From Singulisphaera sp. GP187 (GTDB taxonomy: Bacteria; Planctomycetota; Phycisphaerae; Phycisphaerales; SM1A02), in NCBI GenBank assembly GCA_945869475.1, contig CAMBOV010000001.1:248001-312000 (forward strand): DNA of 64,000 bases, written 5' to 3'. This document shows, piece after piece, positions 1 to 8,645 of the stretch. The notes beneath the pieces are model-generated. The model worked only from the letters and a program-made list of their open reading frames with translations. It was not told the DNA's origin and did no database searches. The translations under genes were made by a program, and so were the position numbers. Positions within the stretch are counted from its first letter, which is position 1, and each line of letters opens with the position of its first letter.

Positions 1-381
1 AACATTCTGTACTGGGAGAACGCCAACTGGTGGGCGTTTGGACCCAGTGGCGCGTCGCATGGCGGGGGGGTTCGCTGGCGCAATATCCCTCGGCTCGCGA
101 CCTGGCTCGAGAGTGGTCCATCGCCGCTCGTCGATGAGGTTGAACATCTCAAAGAGGATGGTCGCGTCGGAGAGTGCTTCATGCTCGGGCTTCGCTTGAT
201 TCGGGGAATGCCCATGGGGCGCGTCGAAGAGTTGCTCAGCGCAGGCGACGGTTCTCTGCGCCGCCGCCGAGTGATTACCGCGGCGGTCGCGGATGGGCGA
301 CTCGAATACGCAGATGAGCATCTTCGGCTCACGACGCATGGGTTGATGGTGGCGGATTCGGTGCTGAGCGCGCTCATCTGA
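1..381 (+). CDS. HemW-like radical SAM protein, C-terminal part
   Basis: The frame is open from the first base and ends in TGA at 379-381, so only the last 126 residues are present. The visible start has an aromatic stretch (ILYWENANWWAFGPSGASH) followed by an R-x-x-N pair, which matches the segment of HemW/HemN-type proteins that reads GPGAHS...R..N. The rest looks like the small helical and winged C-terminal HemN domain, ending in a helix-rich tail. HemW proteins are radical SAM enzymes that bind heme, often mislabelled as coproporphyrinogen oxidase. The catalytic CxxxCxxC cluster lies outside the window, so the exact subfamily cannot be checked. The next gene starts 22 bases downstream on the same strand. 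Confidence 0.75.
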   Translation, partial: NILYWENANWWAFGPSGASHGGGVRWRNIPRLATWLESGPSPLVDEVEHLKEDGRVGECFMLGLRLIRGMPMGRVEELLSAGDGSLRRRRVITAAVADGRLEYADEHLRLTTHGLMVADSVLSALI

Positions 382-403
382 AAAGTGTCGCGAGGGAGAA
401 GCC

Positions 404-1357
404 TTGACCGATAAACATTCCATGCCAGCCCTTCTGCGCCTGCTGAGACCAGGCGACTGGATCAAGAACATTTTCGTCTTGCTGCCGTTGATTTTCTGGC
501 TGCCTGGTGCTGGGCGGGGAATCGACGCGCCCACAACAACCGCCAAGCTCACAGTCGCTGCGCTCGCGTTCGTGGCCTTCTGTCTCGCCTCGAGTGGTTG
601 GTACGCGGTGAACGATGTGCTCGACTCGCGCGAAGATCGAATGCATCCAGTCAAGCAGCGGCGTCCGGTTGCGTCTGGTCAGGTTTCAGTCGTCTCAGCG
701 ATCGCCGTTGGAGTTGGGTGCATGGTCGCGGCACTCATCGCGGCTCGCGCGGTGAATGAAGCGACACTCTGGATCGTTGTGGCGTACCTCGTTCTGCAGG
801 GGTTCTACAACCTTGGGCTCAAACGCCTGATCTTCATCGACACCGCCACCATCGCGAGCGGTTTCTGTCTGCGCGCGATCTGTGGCGCGATGGCAATCGC
901 GGTGCCGGTTTCGATTTGGCTGGTGCTCTGCGTCTTTTTCTTGACGCTCTATCTTGCATTTATCAAGCGCGCCTGCGATCTCACCTCAGCGAATCGAACG
1001 CCGTTATCAATGTGGAAACAGCGCGCTCAATACGGTGATTGGACCGAACTCAACTGGCTCTTGAGTGTCAGCGGGGGACTGACCGTGCTGATGTATCTCA
1101 TGTACACGTTGAGTTCTCACGCGCAAGGAATCTTTGGTGGACGCGCTCTTGGACTCGCCCTGCTGACGCCCATTGTGCTCATCGTCGTTCACCGCTTCTA
1201 TCGACGCGCGATGCATGGACTCAGCGACTCGCCACTCGATGCGATCCGAACCGATCCGATTGTTGCCGCATCGCTCGCGCTCTTCGGATTTGGTGTGTAT
1301 GTCATCTTGTACGTCCCTGGAGTTGAAGCCGTCCTTCGCCAAGCGATCTTGATCTGA
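404..1357 (+). CDS. UbiA-family prenyltransferase, decaprenyl-phosphate phosphoribosyltransferase-like
   Basis: A 317-residue integral membrane protein of the UbiA superfamily. It carries the first Asp motif NDVLDSREDRMHPVKQRRP near residue 67 and a second one at IDTATIASGFCLRA near residue 145. The HPxKxxRP and GFxLRA forms are typical of the DPPR synthase branch (mycobacterial Rv3806c), which moves phosphoribose from PRPP to polyprenyl phosphate, rather than of ubiquinone or menaquinone enzymes. About eight hydrophobic segments follow. The start is TTG, supported by a GAGGGAG ribosome binding site at about 392-398. The stop overlaps the ATG of the next gene by one base, so the two are probably cotranslated. 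Known: family reaction. Inferred: this substrate here. Confidence 0.8.
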   Translation: MTDKHSMPALLRLLRPGDWIKNIFVLLPLIFWLPGAGRGIDAPTTTAKLTVAALAFVAFCLASSGWYAVNDVLDSREDRMHPVKQRRPVASGQVSVVSAIAVGVGCMVAALIAARAVNEATLWIVVAYLVLQGFYNLGLKRLIFIDTATIASGFCLRAICGAMAIAVPVSIWLVLCVFFLTLYLAFIKRACDLTSANRTPLSMWKQRAQYGDWTELNWLLSVSGGLTVLMYLMYTLSSHAQGIFGGRALGLALLTPIVLIVVHRFYRRAMHGLSDSPLDAIRTDPIVAASLALFGFGVYVILYVPGVEAVLRQAILI

Positions 1358-2730
1358 TGAGTCGTTCGATGCACCAGGCTGATGTCACTGCTGGCGACAC
1401 GCGCGGGGCTCGCGCATGGATTGTGCTCGTGTGCGCGTTCATCCTGCTCGTCGTGCCGGTGATTCTCTTTGGGATCGACAACACCAGTGAGTCGGATGAT
1501 CAGAACTTTCACCATCTGCTCGTCGTTCGACAGGCAACCGAATCGATCATTGGCGTGGGTGACGCGCCGTCGCTGGTCGCATTCTTGAAAAACTATCCGT
1601 CGGCGACGAGTCCGGGCTATCACCTGGCTCTTGCACTGGCCGAGACGTGCGGTCTGGGCAGCACGACACTTCTGCGGATGATTTCAAGCCTTTTTGGGCT
1701 CGCGTTGGTGCTTTCGCTTTGGAAAATTCTATCAACGCGCCTCGATGGATGGCTCGCCTTCGCGCTCACGCTCCCGCTGTTTTGCTCACCGTATTTTCTC
1801 TCAGGCAGCATGTGGCTGACCACCGACGTCGCCGCAGTCTTGTTCATCGTCTTGACACTCGGTTCGCTCCTCGCCGTGCCGATGACGCCGACACATCTCC
1901 TGCGCGGCGGACTCTGTGCGGCGCTCGCTGTTGTCGTGCGTCAACCCACAATCTGGCTCATCGCTCCTTTGTATCTCGCTGTCTGGCTCTCGCGGAAGAC
2001 CGTGAAAGTGACGGGATTCGCACGGTTCGCGTTGCCCGCTTTGCTCATGCTTCCCGTTGGCATCGTGGGATCGCTGATCGTGCTGTGGAGTGGGATCATG
2101 CCGGTGGCGTACCGATCGCTTCACAACACGGGAGCCAACAGCGCGACGCTCGCATTCGCACTGAGCCTCGTTGGATTGTGGGGTGTGCTGTGGGCAGTCG
2201 CGTTGCTCGGGACGCGATGGACGGACCTCAAGAAGCACGGGACGCGATGGATGATCGCCGGTCTGATCCTGCTGCCACTGCTCGCGATCCCACAGACGAG
2301 TTACAACCGTCCCGAAGGTCGCTGGGGTGGCCCACTCTGGAGCGTCGTTCACATCGCGCCCGTGATCATGGATCGCAGTCTCCTGCTCGTCACCCTCGCA
2401 TTGCTCGGAGTGGTTGTTTTGGGGGTTTTTGCGCGAGCGGCGCGCGCTGCGAGCTCGAGTGACGACCAGTCACACGGGTGGCTGATCCTCGCGGTCTCCG
2501 TCGCCGCGCTTGTCAGTGCCCTGACCGTGAATTCACAGTGTTGGGAGCGCTACGTCGATCTGCCGATGCTCGCGATTCTGCCGCTCGCAATCATGCTCGG
2601 GGTGGATCGATCCAATGATGGGCAGCGAAGGCGGCTCATCGTCGCTTCGTGTGCGATGGCGGTTCTGCAAGGAACGATGAGTCTCTGGATGGTCTATCGA
2701 CCAACGTTCTTCGGTGTACCACTCGTGTGA
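1357..2730 (+). CDS. GT-C type membrane glycosyltransferase, ALG10-like
   Basis: A 457-residue membrane protein with roughly ten to twelve hydrophobic segments. After the first membrane segment there is an acidic loop with SESDDQNFHH, followed by YPSATSPGYHLALA, then RQPTIWLIAPL further on. This order resembles the DIE2/ALG10 family, which has an acidic D-x-FH loop, a TTPPGLY-like stretch and an RQTNIIW segment. ALG10 enzymes add glucose to a dolichol-linked sugar using a lipid-phosphate sugar donor. A GT-C enzyme directly behind a DPPR-synthase-like protein would fit use of a polyprenyl-phosphate sugar. The ATG lies inside the TGA of the upstream gene (ATGA). The assignment is by recalled motifs only, so the acceptor and sugar are unknown. 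Confidence 0.6.
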   Translation: MSRSMHQADVTAGDTRGARAWIVLVCAFILLVVPVILFGIDNTSESDDQNFHHLLVVRQATESIIGVGDAPSLVAFLKNYPSATSPGYHLALALAETCGLGSTTLLRMISSLFGLALVLSLWKILSTRLDGWLAFALTLPLFCSPYFLSGSMWLTTDVAAVLFIVLTLGSLLAVPMTPTHLLRGGLCAALAVVVRQPTIWLIAPLYLAVWLSRKTVKVTGFARFALPALLMLPVGIVGSLIVLWSGIMPVAYRSLHNTGANSATLAFALSLVGLWGVLWAVALLGTRWTDLKKHGTRWMIAGLILLPLLAIPQTSYNRPEGRWGGPLWSVVHIAPVIMDRSLLLVTLALLGVVVLGVFARAARAASSSDDQSHGWLILAVSVAALVSALTVNSQCWERYVDLPMLAILPLAIMLGVDRSNDGQRRRLIVASCAMAVLQGTMSLWMVYRPTFFGVPLV

Positions 2731-2737
2731 GAAACCT

Positions 2738-3412
2738 ATGAGCACCAGATTTTCAGCAGCACTGTTTTCAAGAACACTCGGATCTCTGATGCGCGCACTG
2801 CACGGCCCGATCTATGCGAAGCGCCAAGCGGTGCTCGCCGCGATCGCTGCGGAGTATCTCCCTGCACACGGTCGACTGCTCGACGTTGGATGTGGAGTTG
2901 GAACGCTCGCGGCCGCGGTCATCGCGGATTCGCACTGCGGTCAGGGAGCGCGCGCGACAGGGCTCGAGAGTTCGCCGCGAGGTGGAGAGCCGATCGAAGT
3001 CGTCGCGTACGCAGGAGGGGTATTTCCATTCGCAGACGCCACCTTTGATCTCGTGATGATCGCCGATGTCTTGCACCACGAATTGAACGAAGCCCAACTC
3101 TTGCGTGAGTGCGCGCGTGTCTCGCGCGGTGTTGTGATCGTGAAAGATCATGCGCGCGAGGGATTCGCGGCGCAGTGGCGCATTTCACTCATGGACTGGG
3201 CGGCAAATCGGCCCTACGGCATCCCATGTCTCTACCGATATCACTCGCTACGAGAGTGGCGAGAACTTCTGCGCGCATGCGGGCTCGAACTCATCGCGGA
3301 GATCCATCCGATGCAGCTCTATCCGCTCTTCTGGCAGCAACTCTTTGGAGGTCGCTTGCAGTACCTCGCCGTCTCTCGACCTGGCGATTCGATTCCTACC
3401 CAGGAAAAATAA
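2738..3412 (+). CDS. class I SAM-dependent methyltransferase
   Basis: A 224-residue protein with the SAM-binding motif I LLDVGCGVGTLAAAV near residue 45, and a motif II/post-I region FPFADATFDLVMIADVLHH, typical of Methyltransf_11/25 proteins. The C-terminal part (YRYHSLREWRELLRACGL) is the usual cap of small-molecule methyltransferases. The frame is open from 2714 with an ATG there, but the ATG at 2738 is preferred because it lies just behind the stop of the upstream gene and gives a natural N-end; no strong ribosome binding site decides it. It follows the UbiA and GT-C genes on the same strand, so it may methylate a sugar or lipid intermediate. The 3' end overlaps the convergent next gene by 17 bases. 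Confidence 0.75.
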   Translation: MSTRFSAALFSRTLGSLMRALHGPIYAKRQAVLAAIAAEYLPAHGRLLDVGCGVGTLAAAVIADSHCGQGARATGLESSPRGGEPIEVVAYAGGVFPFADATFDLVMIADVLHHELNEAQLLRECARVSRGVVIVKDHAREGFAAQWRISLMDWAANRPYGIPCLYRYHSLREWRELLRACGLELIAEIHPMQLYPLFWQQLFGGRLQYLAVSRPGDSIPTQEK

Positions 3413-3896
3413 TCTTCGACTTCGGTGGCGCATCTGAGCGCGCGGCGGCGGTGGGTTGCCCGATCATCGAGGGCGAGCTCGCTCCAGCATTTCCACCCTG
3501 CGCCGCTTGCGCGGCGACGAGTTGAGCGAAGTGCACAAACCGCGAGCGCAACTCAGTGAGAATCGAGGTGAGTTCCTTTTGTTCTTCGGGTGAGAGATTG
3601 CCGGTGGTCTTCTCAGCGAGCACCCCAAGCAGATCGATCGCAAACTGTGCCGCTGGCAGGTCGACGACGATGCGCCGAGTGTCGGGGTCGCCGTAGGCGC
3701 CGAGTCCGCCGAGTGCTTGCGTTGCGAGAAGCCCGACGATGCTGCGAAAGTCAGCAGGAGGGAGCTTGTCGGGGTGTTCCTGCGCAGTGGTCGCGTCGCG
3801 CTCACTGTCGATCTTGCGCATTTTTTCGCGCTCTGCCTCGGCCTGCGCCTTCCAGTCACTGTCAACGTGCAATTTGGATTCATTCATGTTGCTCAC
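3396..3896 (-). CDS. DUF1844 domain protein
   Basis: A 166-residue soluble protein. Residues from about 45 to 110 match DUF1844: DFRSIVGLLATQALGGLG, then an Asp/Ala-rich helix with QFAIDLLGVLAEKTTGNLS and a final EEQKELTSILTELR helix. The N-terminal third is charged and helical and the tail is Ala/Ser/Pro-rich and probably disordered. The GTG at 3894-3896 is chosen because AGGAG lies six bases upstream (3903-3907); an ATG at 3885-3887 is the alternative. DUF1844 proteins occur in planctomycetes and deltaproteobacteria with no established function. It is transcribed away from the lipoprotein gene at 3959, leaving a 62-base divergent spacer, and its 3' end overlaps the methyltransferase gene. 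Confidence 0.8.
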   Translation of the reverse strand: MSNMNESKLHVDSDWKAQAEAEREKMRKIDSERDATTAQEHPDKLPPADFRSIVGLLATQALGGLGAYGDPDTRRIVVDLPAAQFAIDLLGVLAEKTTGNLSPEEQKELTSILTELRSRFVHFAQLVAAQAAQGGNAGASSPSMIGQPTAAARSDAPPKSKIIFPG

Positions 3897-3958
3897 GGTG
3901 GTCTCCTGTGGCGGAGTATAGGAAGTCAGCCATCGCAGCCGCACCGTAGACTCAGCGT

Positions 3959-5251
3959 ATGGTGCGTTGGCGCAGAGTCACGGTTGCAAGTTCGCTTATG
4001 GTGGTGGCTTTGCAGGGATGCAAGACGCTAGTCGATCGACCCGAGACGGCTCTTGAACTCACACCGCGTGATTTCACAACGGTGCCCGAGCAAGATCAAC
4101 ACCTCGATATCGTGCAAGTTCCGACGGATGTTTTTGCTCCGCACGAGTCCACGAGTGACGTGACCACCACCTCTGTCGGAGGGGTTGAGACGATCACCAC
4201 GCAGAAGTCGATCGTCGAGAAGAACAGTGACGGATCGACGAGGTCTGTTGACGTCGGTGCTCCGACCGAGCAGATTCGCCTGCGCGTTGGAGACAAGTGG
4301 ACTATTGACAGTCTCGTGGGGCAGATCAATGGACGACCTGTCTACGCGAGCAAGTTTATGCAGTCGATCGAAGACCGCATTCTTCGCATCGTCGCCGAGA
4401 ATCCCAGGCCGCGCGCGCGGCGACTGATCGGAGAACTCGTCTTCGAACGATTTGACCAGTACATCAACAACGAACTGATCATCGCCGAAGCCGAGGGGAT
4501 GATCTCTCCTGAAATGCAGGCTGGAATTTTCAACTGGCTGCAGGGATTGCAAGAGCAGACAGTCGCGGGTTACGGTGGAAATCGAGCCTCGGCGAGCGCC
4601 TCGTTGCAAGACCAGTTTGGAATGACGATGGAACAGTACTTGCGCGAGAAGCGCGACGAAGCGCTTGCGCAAGATCTACTGCGACGGCGCGTGAAGCCTC
4701 GCACCATTGTAAGTTGGCGCGATGTCGAACGGCGGTATGGACTGCTCGAGAAGGACTACAACCCCCAGCCCCACATCACGATTGGTCGCATCCGGTTGAC
4801 GCCATCCGATGAACTTCTGATTGCCGATGTCGAGTCGCGACTCGCGCGCGGCGAGACCTTTGCGCAGGTCGCGGCAGCGCTCACACTTCCGGATGGTGGG
4901 GCGTGGCAGCAGTGTCAACTTCCAGTCAATGGGATGGACGGCCTCGAACTCGCGCAAGACATTCGCACCGCTCTGGGCGCAGTCGCGCAGGGGAGTGTGA
5001 CAGCACCGATCCGGAAGCCGACCAGTGTGACGTGGTATTGCGTGATGGAAGTCTTGCAGCAGTCGCAGCGTTCAATCTTCGACTCGATGCTGCAGCGAGA
5101 ACTTCGGCGCGACCTTGAAGATAAACGGGGACGCTATGAGCAGTTTCGCTATCTGAAGTCGCTGCGCGCTCGATGGGTCACCAACGACATCGATCAGATG
5201 ACTCACCGACTGACGACCATCGCAGAGGATCGCTACCTGCCACGCGAGTGA
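3959..5251 (+). CDS. SurA-like lipoprotein with degenerate parvulin domain
   Basis: A 430-residue protein with a basic start, a short hydrophobic run and a possible lipobox LQGC at residues 18-21, so it is likely a membrane-anchored lipoprotein. Residues about 35-100 are Thr/Val/Asp-rich and low complexity. A SurA_N-like helical region follows (GQINGRPVYASKF, then INNELIIAEAEG), which is the way chaperone-type peptidyl-prolyl isomerases begin. The C-terminal half (ITIGRIRLTPSDE, RLARGETFAQVAAALT, DGGAW) follows the layout of a parvulin domain without its full consensus. The role is probably periplasmic folding of envelope proteins; isomerase activity is uncertain. It is divergent from the DUF1844 gene and convergent with yraN. 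Confidence 0.65.
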   Translation: MVRWRRVTVASSLMVVALQGCKTLVDRPETALELTPRDFTTVPEQDQHLDIVQVPTDVFAPHESTSDVTTTSVGGVETITTQKSIVEKNSDGSTRSVDVGAPTEQIRLRVGDKWTIDSLVGQINGRPVYASKFMQSIEDRILRIVAENPRPRARRLIGELVFERFDQYINNELIIAEAEGMISPEMQAGIFNWLQGLQEQTVAGYGGNRASASASLQDQFGMTMEQYLREKRDEALAQDLLRRRVKPRTIVSWRDVERRYGLLEKDYNPQPHITIGRIRLTPSDELLIADVESRLARGETFAQVAAALTLPDGGAWQQCQLPVNGMDGLELAQDIRTALGAVAQGSVTAPIRKPTSVTWYCVMEVLQQSQRSIFDSMLQRELRRDLEDKRGRYEQFRYLKSLRARWVTNDIDQMTHRLTTIAEDRYLPRE

Positions 5252-5631
5252 GGTCGCGCTTCGCCCGTGACGGCGTTCTGAAACCAATGAAAGGTCGGCG
5301 GGCAGTTCGGCGCCATCGAGACAGCGATGACGTCGATGCGAAGGGGAGTTGTGAGCCTTCCTCGGTGAGCGAGCGTTCGCGCAAGCCGTACGAGGCTGCG
5401 CTCTTTCGATGCGTCCACTCGTTCTTCAGGACGAGCTTGCGGGTTTGAGCGGGTCTTGACTTCGACGATGACGAGCGTCTCACCGCTGGCGGTTCGCATC
5501 ACCAGATCAGCCTCGTCGCAGCCAATACGCAGATTCTGCGCGCACAATTCGTAGCCGCGTGCTTCGAGATAGACGCGAGCTGCGTCTTCGCCGGCGCGGG
5601 CAAGTTCAGCTTGTAGTTGATCTCTCGCCAT
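5233..5631 (-). CDS. UPF0102 / YraN-family nuclease-like protein
   Basis: A 132-residue protein of the YraN family. The diagnostic parts are GEDAARVYLEARGYELCAQNLR, then an acidic GCDEADLVM where most members have GEIDLV, and VIVEVKTR. These belong to the restriction-endonuclease-like fold (D...ExK), so a nuclease role is likely but unproven for the family. The frame is open further upstream, but that part is the antisense of dxs; the ATG at 5629-5631 gives the family's normal N-end. It is the last gene of the minus-strand run prenyl synthase - dxs - yraN, 64 bases behind dxs. Its 3' end overlaps the convergent lipoprotein gene by 19 bases. Confidence 0.8.
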   Translation of the reverse strand: MARDQLQAELARAGEDAARVYLEARGYELCAQNLRIGCDEADLVMRTASGETLVIVEVKTRSNPQARPEERVDASKERSLVRLARTLAHRGRLTTPLRIDVIAVSMAPNCPPTFHWFQNAVTGEARPHSRGR

Positions 5632-5695
5632 CGAAGGCGACGCTAGCACTCCCCCGGGTGAAGGGGACAAACGTGTCCTTTTGGTCAGTCGACGC

Positions 5696-7651
5696 TTACG
5701 AAGCGGCAACGGCTGCAGGGGATGCCTCGCACAGAGGCGAGCCCGCAAGGACGGCACGAATCGTTCGCGCAATCGCGGCGCCATCGATCCCAGCCTCAGC
5801 AAGTTGTTCCTTGCGCTCGCCCTGATAAATCCACTGATCGGGCAGCGCCATCCGAGTGACGAGCCGGGTGTCGAGTCCGAGTTCGTGGCAGGTTTCGAGA
5901 ACGGCTGATCCAAAGCCGCCGCGAATTGAATGATCTTCGACGGTGATCACCGGGGTGCCTGAACCAATCAAGCGACGCAGCAGTTCGCCATCGACGGGCT
6001 TCGCGAATCGACCGTCGTAGAGTTCGACCTCGTACTCGCCCTTGAGCGAATCGATCGCCTCGGCCGCATCGATCGCGCAGACACCAAACGTGAGCACGGC
6101 GATTTCTCGATTCTCGCACGCGATCAACTGGCGAGCTCTTCCAAACTCAAACGGCGGACAACTCTGCTGCGCAAATCGCAGACTCACGTTTTCACGTGGG
6201 TAGCGCACCGACGAAATTCCCTCGCAATAGTCGCGCATGAACTCAATGGATGCGGCCAAGCTTGGTTCATCCATCGCCGCCATAATGCATGCCTTGGGAA
6301 GCACCGAAAGAAGGGCGATGTCGCAGAATCCATGGTGAACAGCGCCATCGCCACCGACGAGCCCTGCGCGATCGAGGCAGATTCGTACGGGCAATCCCTG
6401 CAACGCCGCCTCTTGGAATGCTTGATCAAACGCCCGCTGAAGGAAGGTCGAGTAGACGGCGAAGAATGGCTTCCATCCTGTCTTCGCGAGACCTGCCATC
6501 ATGTCGAAGGCGTGGCTCTCGCAGATACCACTATCCCAGACGCGATCTGGAAATTTTTCGATCACTTTGCTGACACCGGTCCCATCAGGCATCGCAGCGG
6601 TGCAGGCAACGACCTTCGGATCGCGCGTCATGAGCGATGAAAGAATCTCTCCAAACGCCGTCGTAAACGAGCGTCCACCCTTTTTCACTTCGACGCGGCA
6701 TCCTTCATTTTCAAGCGTCTCGATCTTGAATGCGCTCGGCGAGTGAAAGGCAGTCGCATCATTTTCAGCGAAGCTGTAGCCCTTGCCTTTGACCGTCTTG
6801 ACATGCAACACCATCGGTCGATCGAAGTGCTTTGCTTCGTTGAGAAAGTCGATGAGCGTTGGAAGGTCGTGACCATCGATTGGTCCGACGGTGACGAGTC
6901 CAAAGTGTTCGAACCAATGGTTCTCTGCGATGAAGGCTTTCGAAGACTCTCCCATTCGGTGGTAAAGGTCACGCAAGGTCTCGCCGCCTGGCATGTGTGA
7001 GGCGACTTCTTTTGCGCGCTTCTTGAACTCGCCGTAGGTGTGCGAGAGTCGCAGTCGATCGAAATATGCAGAGACCGCTCCCTGCGGCTTGGCGATGCTC
7101 ATTCCGTTGTCGTTGAGCACGACGAGAAATTGTCGCTTGAGAGTGCCCGCGTTGTTGAGTCCTTCCATCGCGACGCCGTTCACGATCGAGGCGTCGCCGA
7201 TGAGCGAGACGGTGCGCCGTCCCGATTGTTTTTCAGGGGACCATCCCTCGCCGTTCAGTGTGTCGCCGCGCGCCATTCCCACCGCTGTCGAGATCGCCGT
7301 GCCAGCGTGCCCAACTGTGAAGAGGTCATAGGACGATTCACGTGGCTCAGGAAAGCCAGACATGCCACCGCGCTGGCGAAGGCGCGGAAGGAGGTGTTGC
7401 CGTCCTGTGAGCAGTTTGTGGGTGTAGCACTGATGGCCGACGTCAAAGAGCAACCGGTCGAAGGAGAAGTCGAAGACGTAGTGCATCGCCACGGTGAGTT
7501 CGACGACGCCGAGATTTGGCGCGAGATGACCGCCACTCTTTGAAACCTGCTCGCAGATTGCCTGGCGAATCTCAGCGCAGACTTGCACGAGGTCGCCGGG
7601 TGGGAGTGCTTTGAGGGCTGAGGGGGAGTGGATCGATCCGAGCAAGTTCAT
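5696..7651 (-). CDS. dxs: 1-deoxy-D-xylulose-5-phosphate synthase
   Basis: A 651-residue thiamine-diphosphate enzyme making DXP from pyruvate and glyceraldehyde 3-phosphate, first step of the MEP isoprenoid route. The N-end is typical (HLAPNLGVVELTVAMHYVF, then FDVGHQCYTHKLLTGR). The ThDP motif GDASIVNGVAMEGLNNAG is at about residues 155-172. The pyrimidine domain has DRAGLVGGDGAVHHGFCD and the C-terminal domain begins around PVITVEDHSIRGGFG. Length agrees with the family, slightly longer than E. coli (620). The ATG at 7649-7651 has an AAGGA-like site about 11 bases upstream and starts with the family-like NLLGSIHSP; an ATG at 7705 would add 18 unlikely residues. The prenyl synthase gene ends 54 bases upstream, so the pair likely forms one isoprenoid operon. 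Confidence 0.97.
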   Translation of the reverse strand: MNLLGSIHSPSALKALPPGDLVQVCAEIRQAICEQVSKSGGHLAPNLGVVELTVAMHYVFDFSFDRLLFDVGHQCYTHKLLTGRQHLLPRLRQRGGMSGFPEPRESSYDLFTVGHAGTAISTAVGMARGDTLNGEGWSPEKQSGRRTVSLIGDASIVNGVAMEGLNNAGTLKRQFLVVLNDNGMSIAKPQGAVSAYFDRLRLSHTYGEFKKRAKEVASHMPGGETLRDLYHRMGESSKAFIAENHWFEHFGLVTVGPIDGHDLPTLIDFLNEAKHFDRPMVLHVKTVKGKGYSFAENDATAFHSPSAFKIETLENEGCRVEVKKGGRSFTTAFGEILSSLMTRDPKVVACTAAMPDGTGVSKVIEKFPDRVWDSGICESHAFDMMAGLAKTGWKPFFAVYSTFLQRAFDQAFQEAALQGLPVRICLDRAGLVGGDGAVHHGFCDIALLSVLPKACIMAAMDEPSLAASIEFMRDYCEGISSVRYPRENVSLRFAQQSCPPFEFGRARQLIACENREIAVLTFGVCAIDAAEAIDSLKGEYEVELYDGRFAKPVDGELLRRLIGSGTPVITVEDHSIRGGFGSAVLETCHELGLDTRLVTRMALPDQWIYQGERKEQLAEAGIDGAAIARTIRAVLAGSPLCEASPAAVAAS

Positions 7652-7705
7652 GGGGCAAAAATCCTTCTCAATGCAGTATAGACACGGACTCGTCTTCAAT
7701 CGCAC

Positions 7706-8590
7706 TCAGCGCGTCCGCGCGGCGAGATATTCGGTGATCGCCAAGAGATGCTCGGCGCGCGCACCGAGCGGCTCGAGCGTTGCAAGCGCCTCTTTGCGAA
7801 GCCTGCTGACCTCATGACGGGTCGCTTCAACTCCATACACCGATGGATACGTCAACTTGCCAGCATCGGCGTCTTTGCCGACGGCCTTGCCAACGTGTGC
7901 CGCGGATTGCGTCACATCAAGCAGGTCGTCGACCGCTTGAAACATGAGTCCGATGAGGTCGCCCCAGTGATCGATCGCCGCGAAATTCTCAGCGCGCGCA
8001 TCGCCACAGATCGCGCCGACCCGGCAGGCGCAGCGGATGAGCGCTCCGGTCTTGTGGTTGTGCACGAAATGAAGACGTTCGCGCGCGATCATCGACTCTG
8101 AAAAACCGCCGAGTGTGTCATAGACCTGCCCCGTGATCATTGCAAGAGTCGCGTTGGTGATCTCGTGAGCGATCCGAGCGGGATGTCGAGGGGTCGAGCA
8201 TGCGGCGTGCATCGCGAGCGCGAGAAGCGCGTCTCCAGAAAGGATCGCCATCGCCTCACCGAATGCCACATGCACCGTGGGACGACCGCGCCGCACCAAG
8301 TCATTGTCGAGGGCAGGGAGGTCATCATGGACGAGGCTAAATGCATGCACCATTTCAACAGCTGCTGCCGCCTCCACCGCGTCCTTTGTCGAGGCACCGC
8401 TCGCCTCGCAGCAGCGAAGCGCAAGCATGGGACGCAGGCGCTTCCCACCCCCAAGCAACGCGTAGGCGATGGCTTCACGAAGCCGAGGGGTCGAGGGTGA
8501 ATCATGAACAAACCGAGCGAGGCACTCTTCGATCTCTCGCAAAATGGATGGACAGAAGACGTCGGTTTCGATCGAGGGTGCTGCGCGCAT
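7706..8590 (-). CDS. short-chain polyprenyl diphosphate synthase (FPP/GGPP type)
   Basis: A 294-residue trans-isoprenyl diphosphate synthase. It has GGGKRLRPML near residue 48, the first Asp-rich motif HDDLPALDND near residue 89 and the second DDLLDVT near residue 217. The insert between the two Asp residues of the first motif (DDLPxxD) is the form found in bacterial IspA-type farnesyl and plant/bacterial GGPP synthases, so a C15 or C20 product is likely. It condenses IPP with allylic diphosphates made by the MEP pathway, whose first enzyme is encoded immediately downstream. Start ATG 8590; the divergent exbB-like gene begins 55 bases away, so both promoters must lie in this short spacer. Confidence 0.9.
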   Translation of the reverse strand: MRAAPSIETDVFCPSILREIEECLARFVHDSPSTPRLREAIAYALLGGGKRLRPMLALRCCEASGASTKDAVEAAAAVEMVHAFSLVHDDLPALDNDLVRRGRPTVHVAFGEAMAILSGDALLALAMHAACSTPRHPARIAHEITNATLAMITGQVYDTLGGFSESMIARERLHFVHNHKTGALIRCACRVGAICGDARAENFAAIDHWGDLIGLMFQAVDDLLDVTQSAAHVGKAVGKDADAGKLTYPSVYGVEATRHEVSRLRKEALATLEPLGARAEHLLAITEYLAARTR

Positions 8591-8645
8591 CTTTGCGAGT
8601 GTAGTGGCTGCCTCGGTGCGATCATCTCACTATCATCGCTCGCCT

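Noticed and set aside
1801-2352. 183-codon minus-strand frame opposite the GT-C gene.
   Set aside because: His/Gln/Arg-rich shadow of a membrane protein gene; no plausible start or family.
5632-5913. N-terminal extension of yraN into dxs.
   Set aside because: Antisense-free but overlaps the dxs end and does not look like protein; ATG 5631 gives the standard YraN start.
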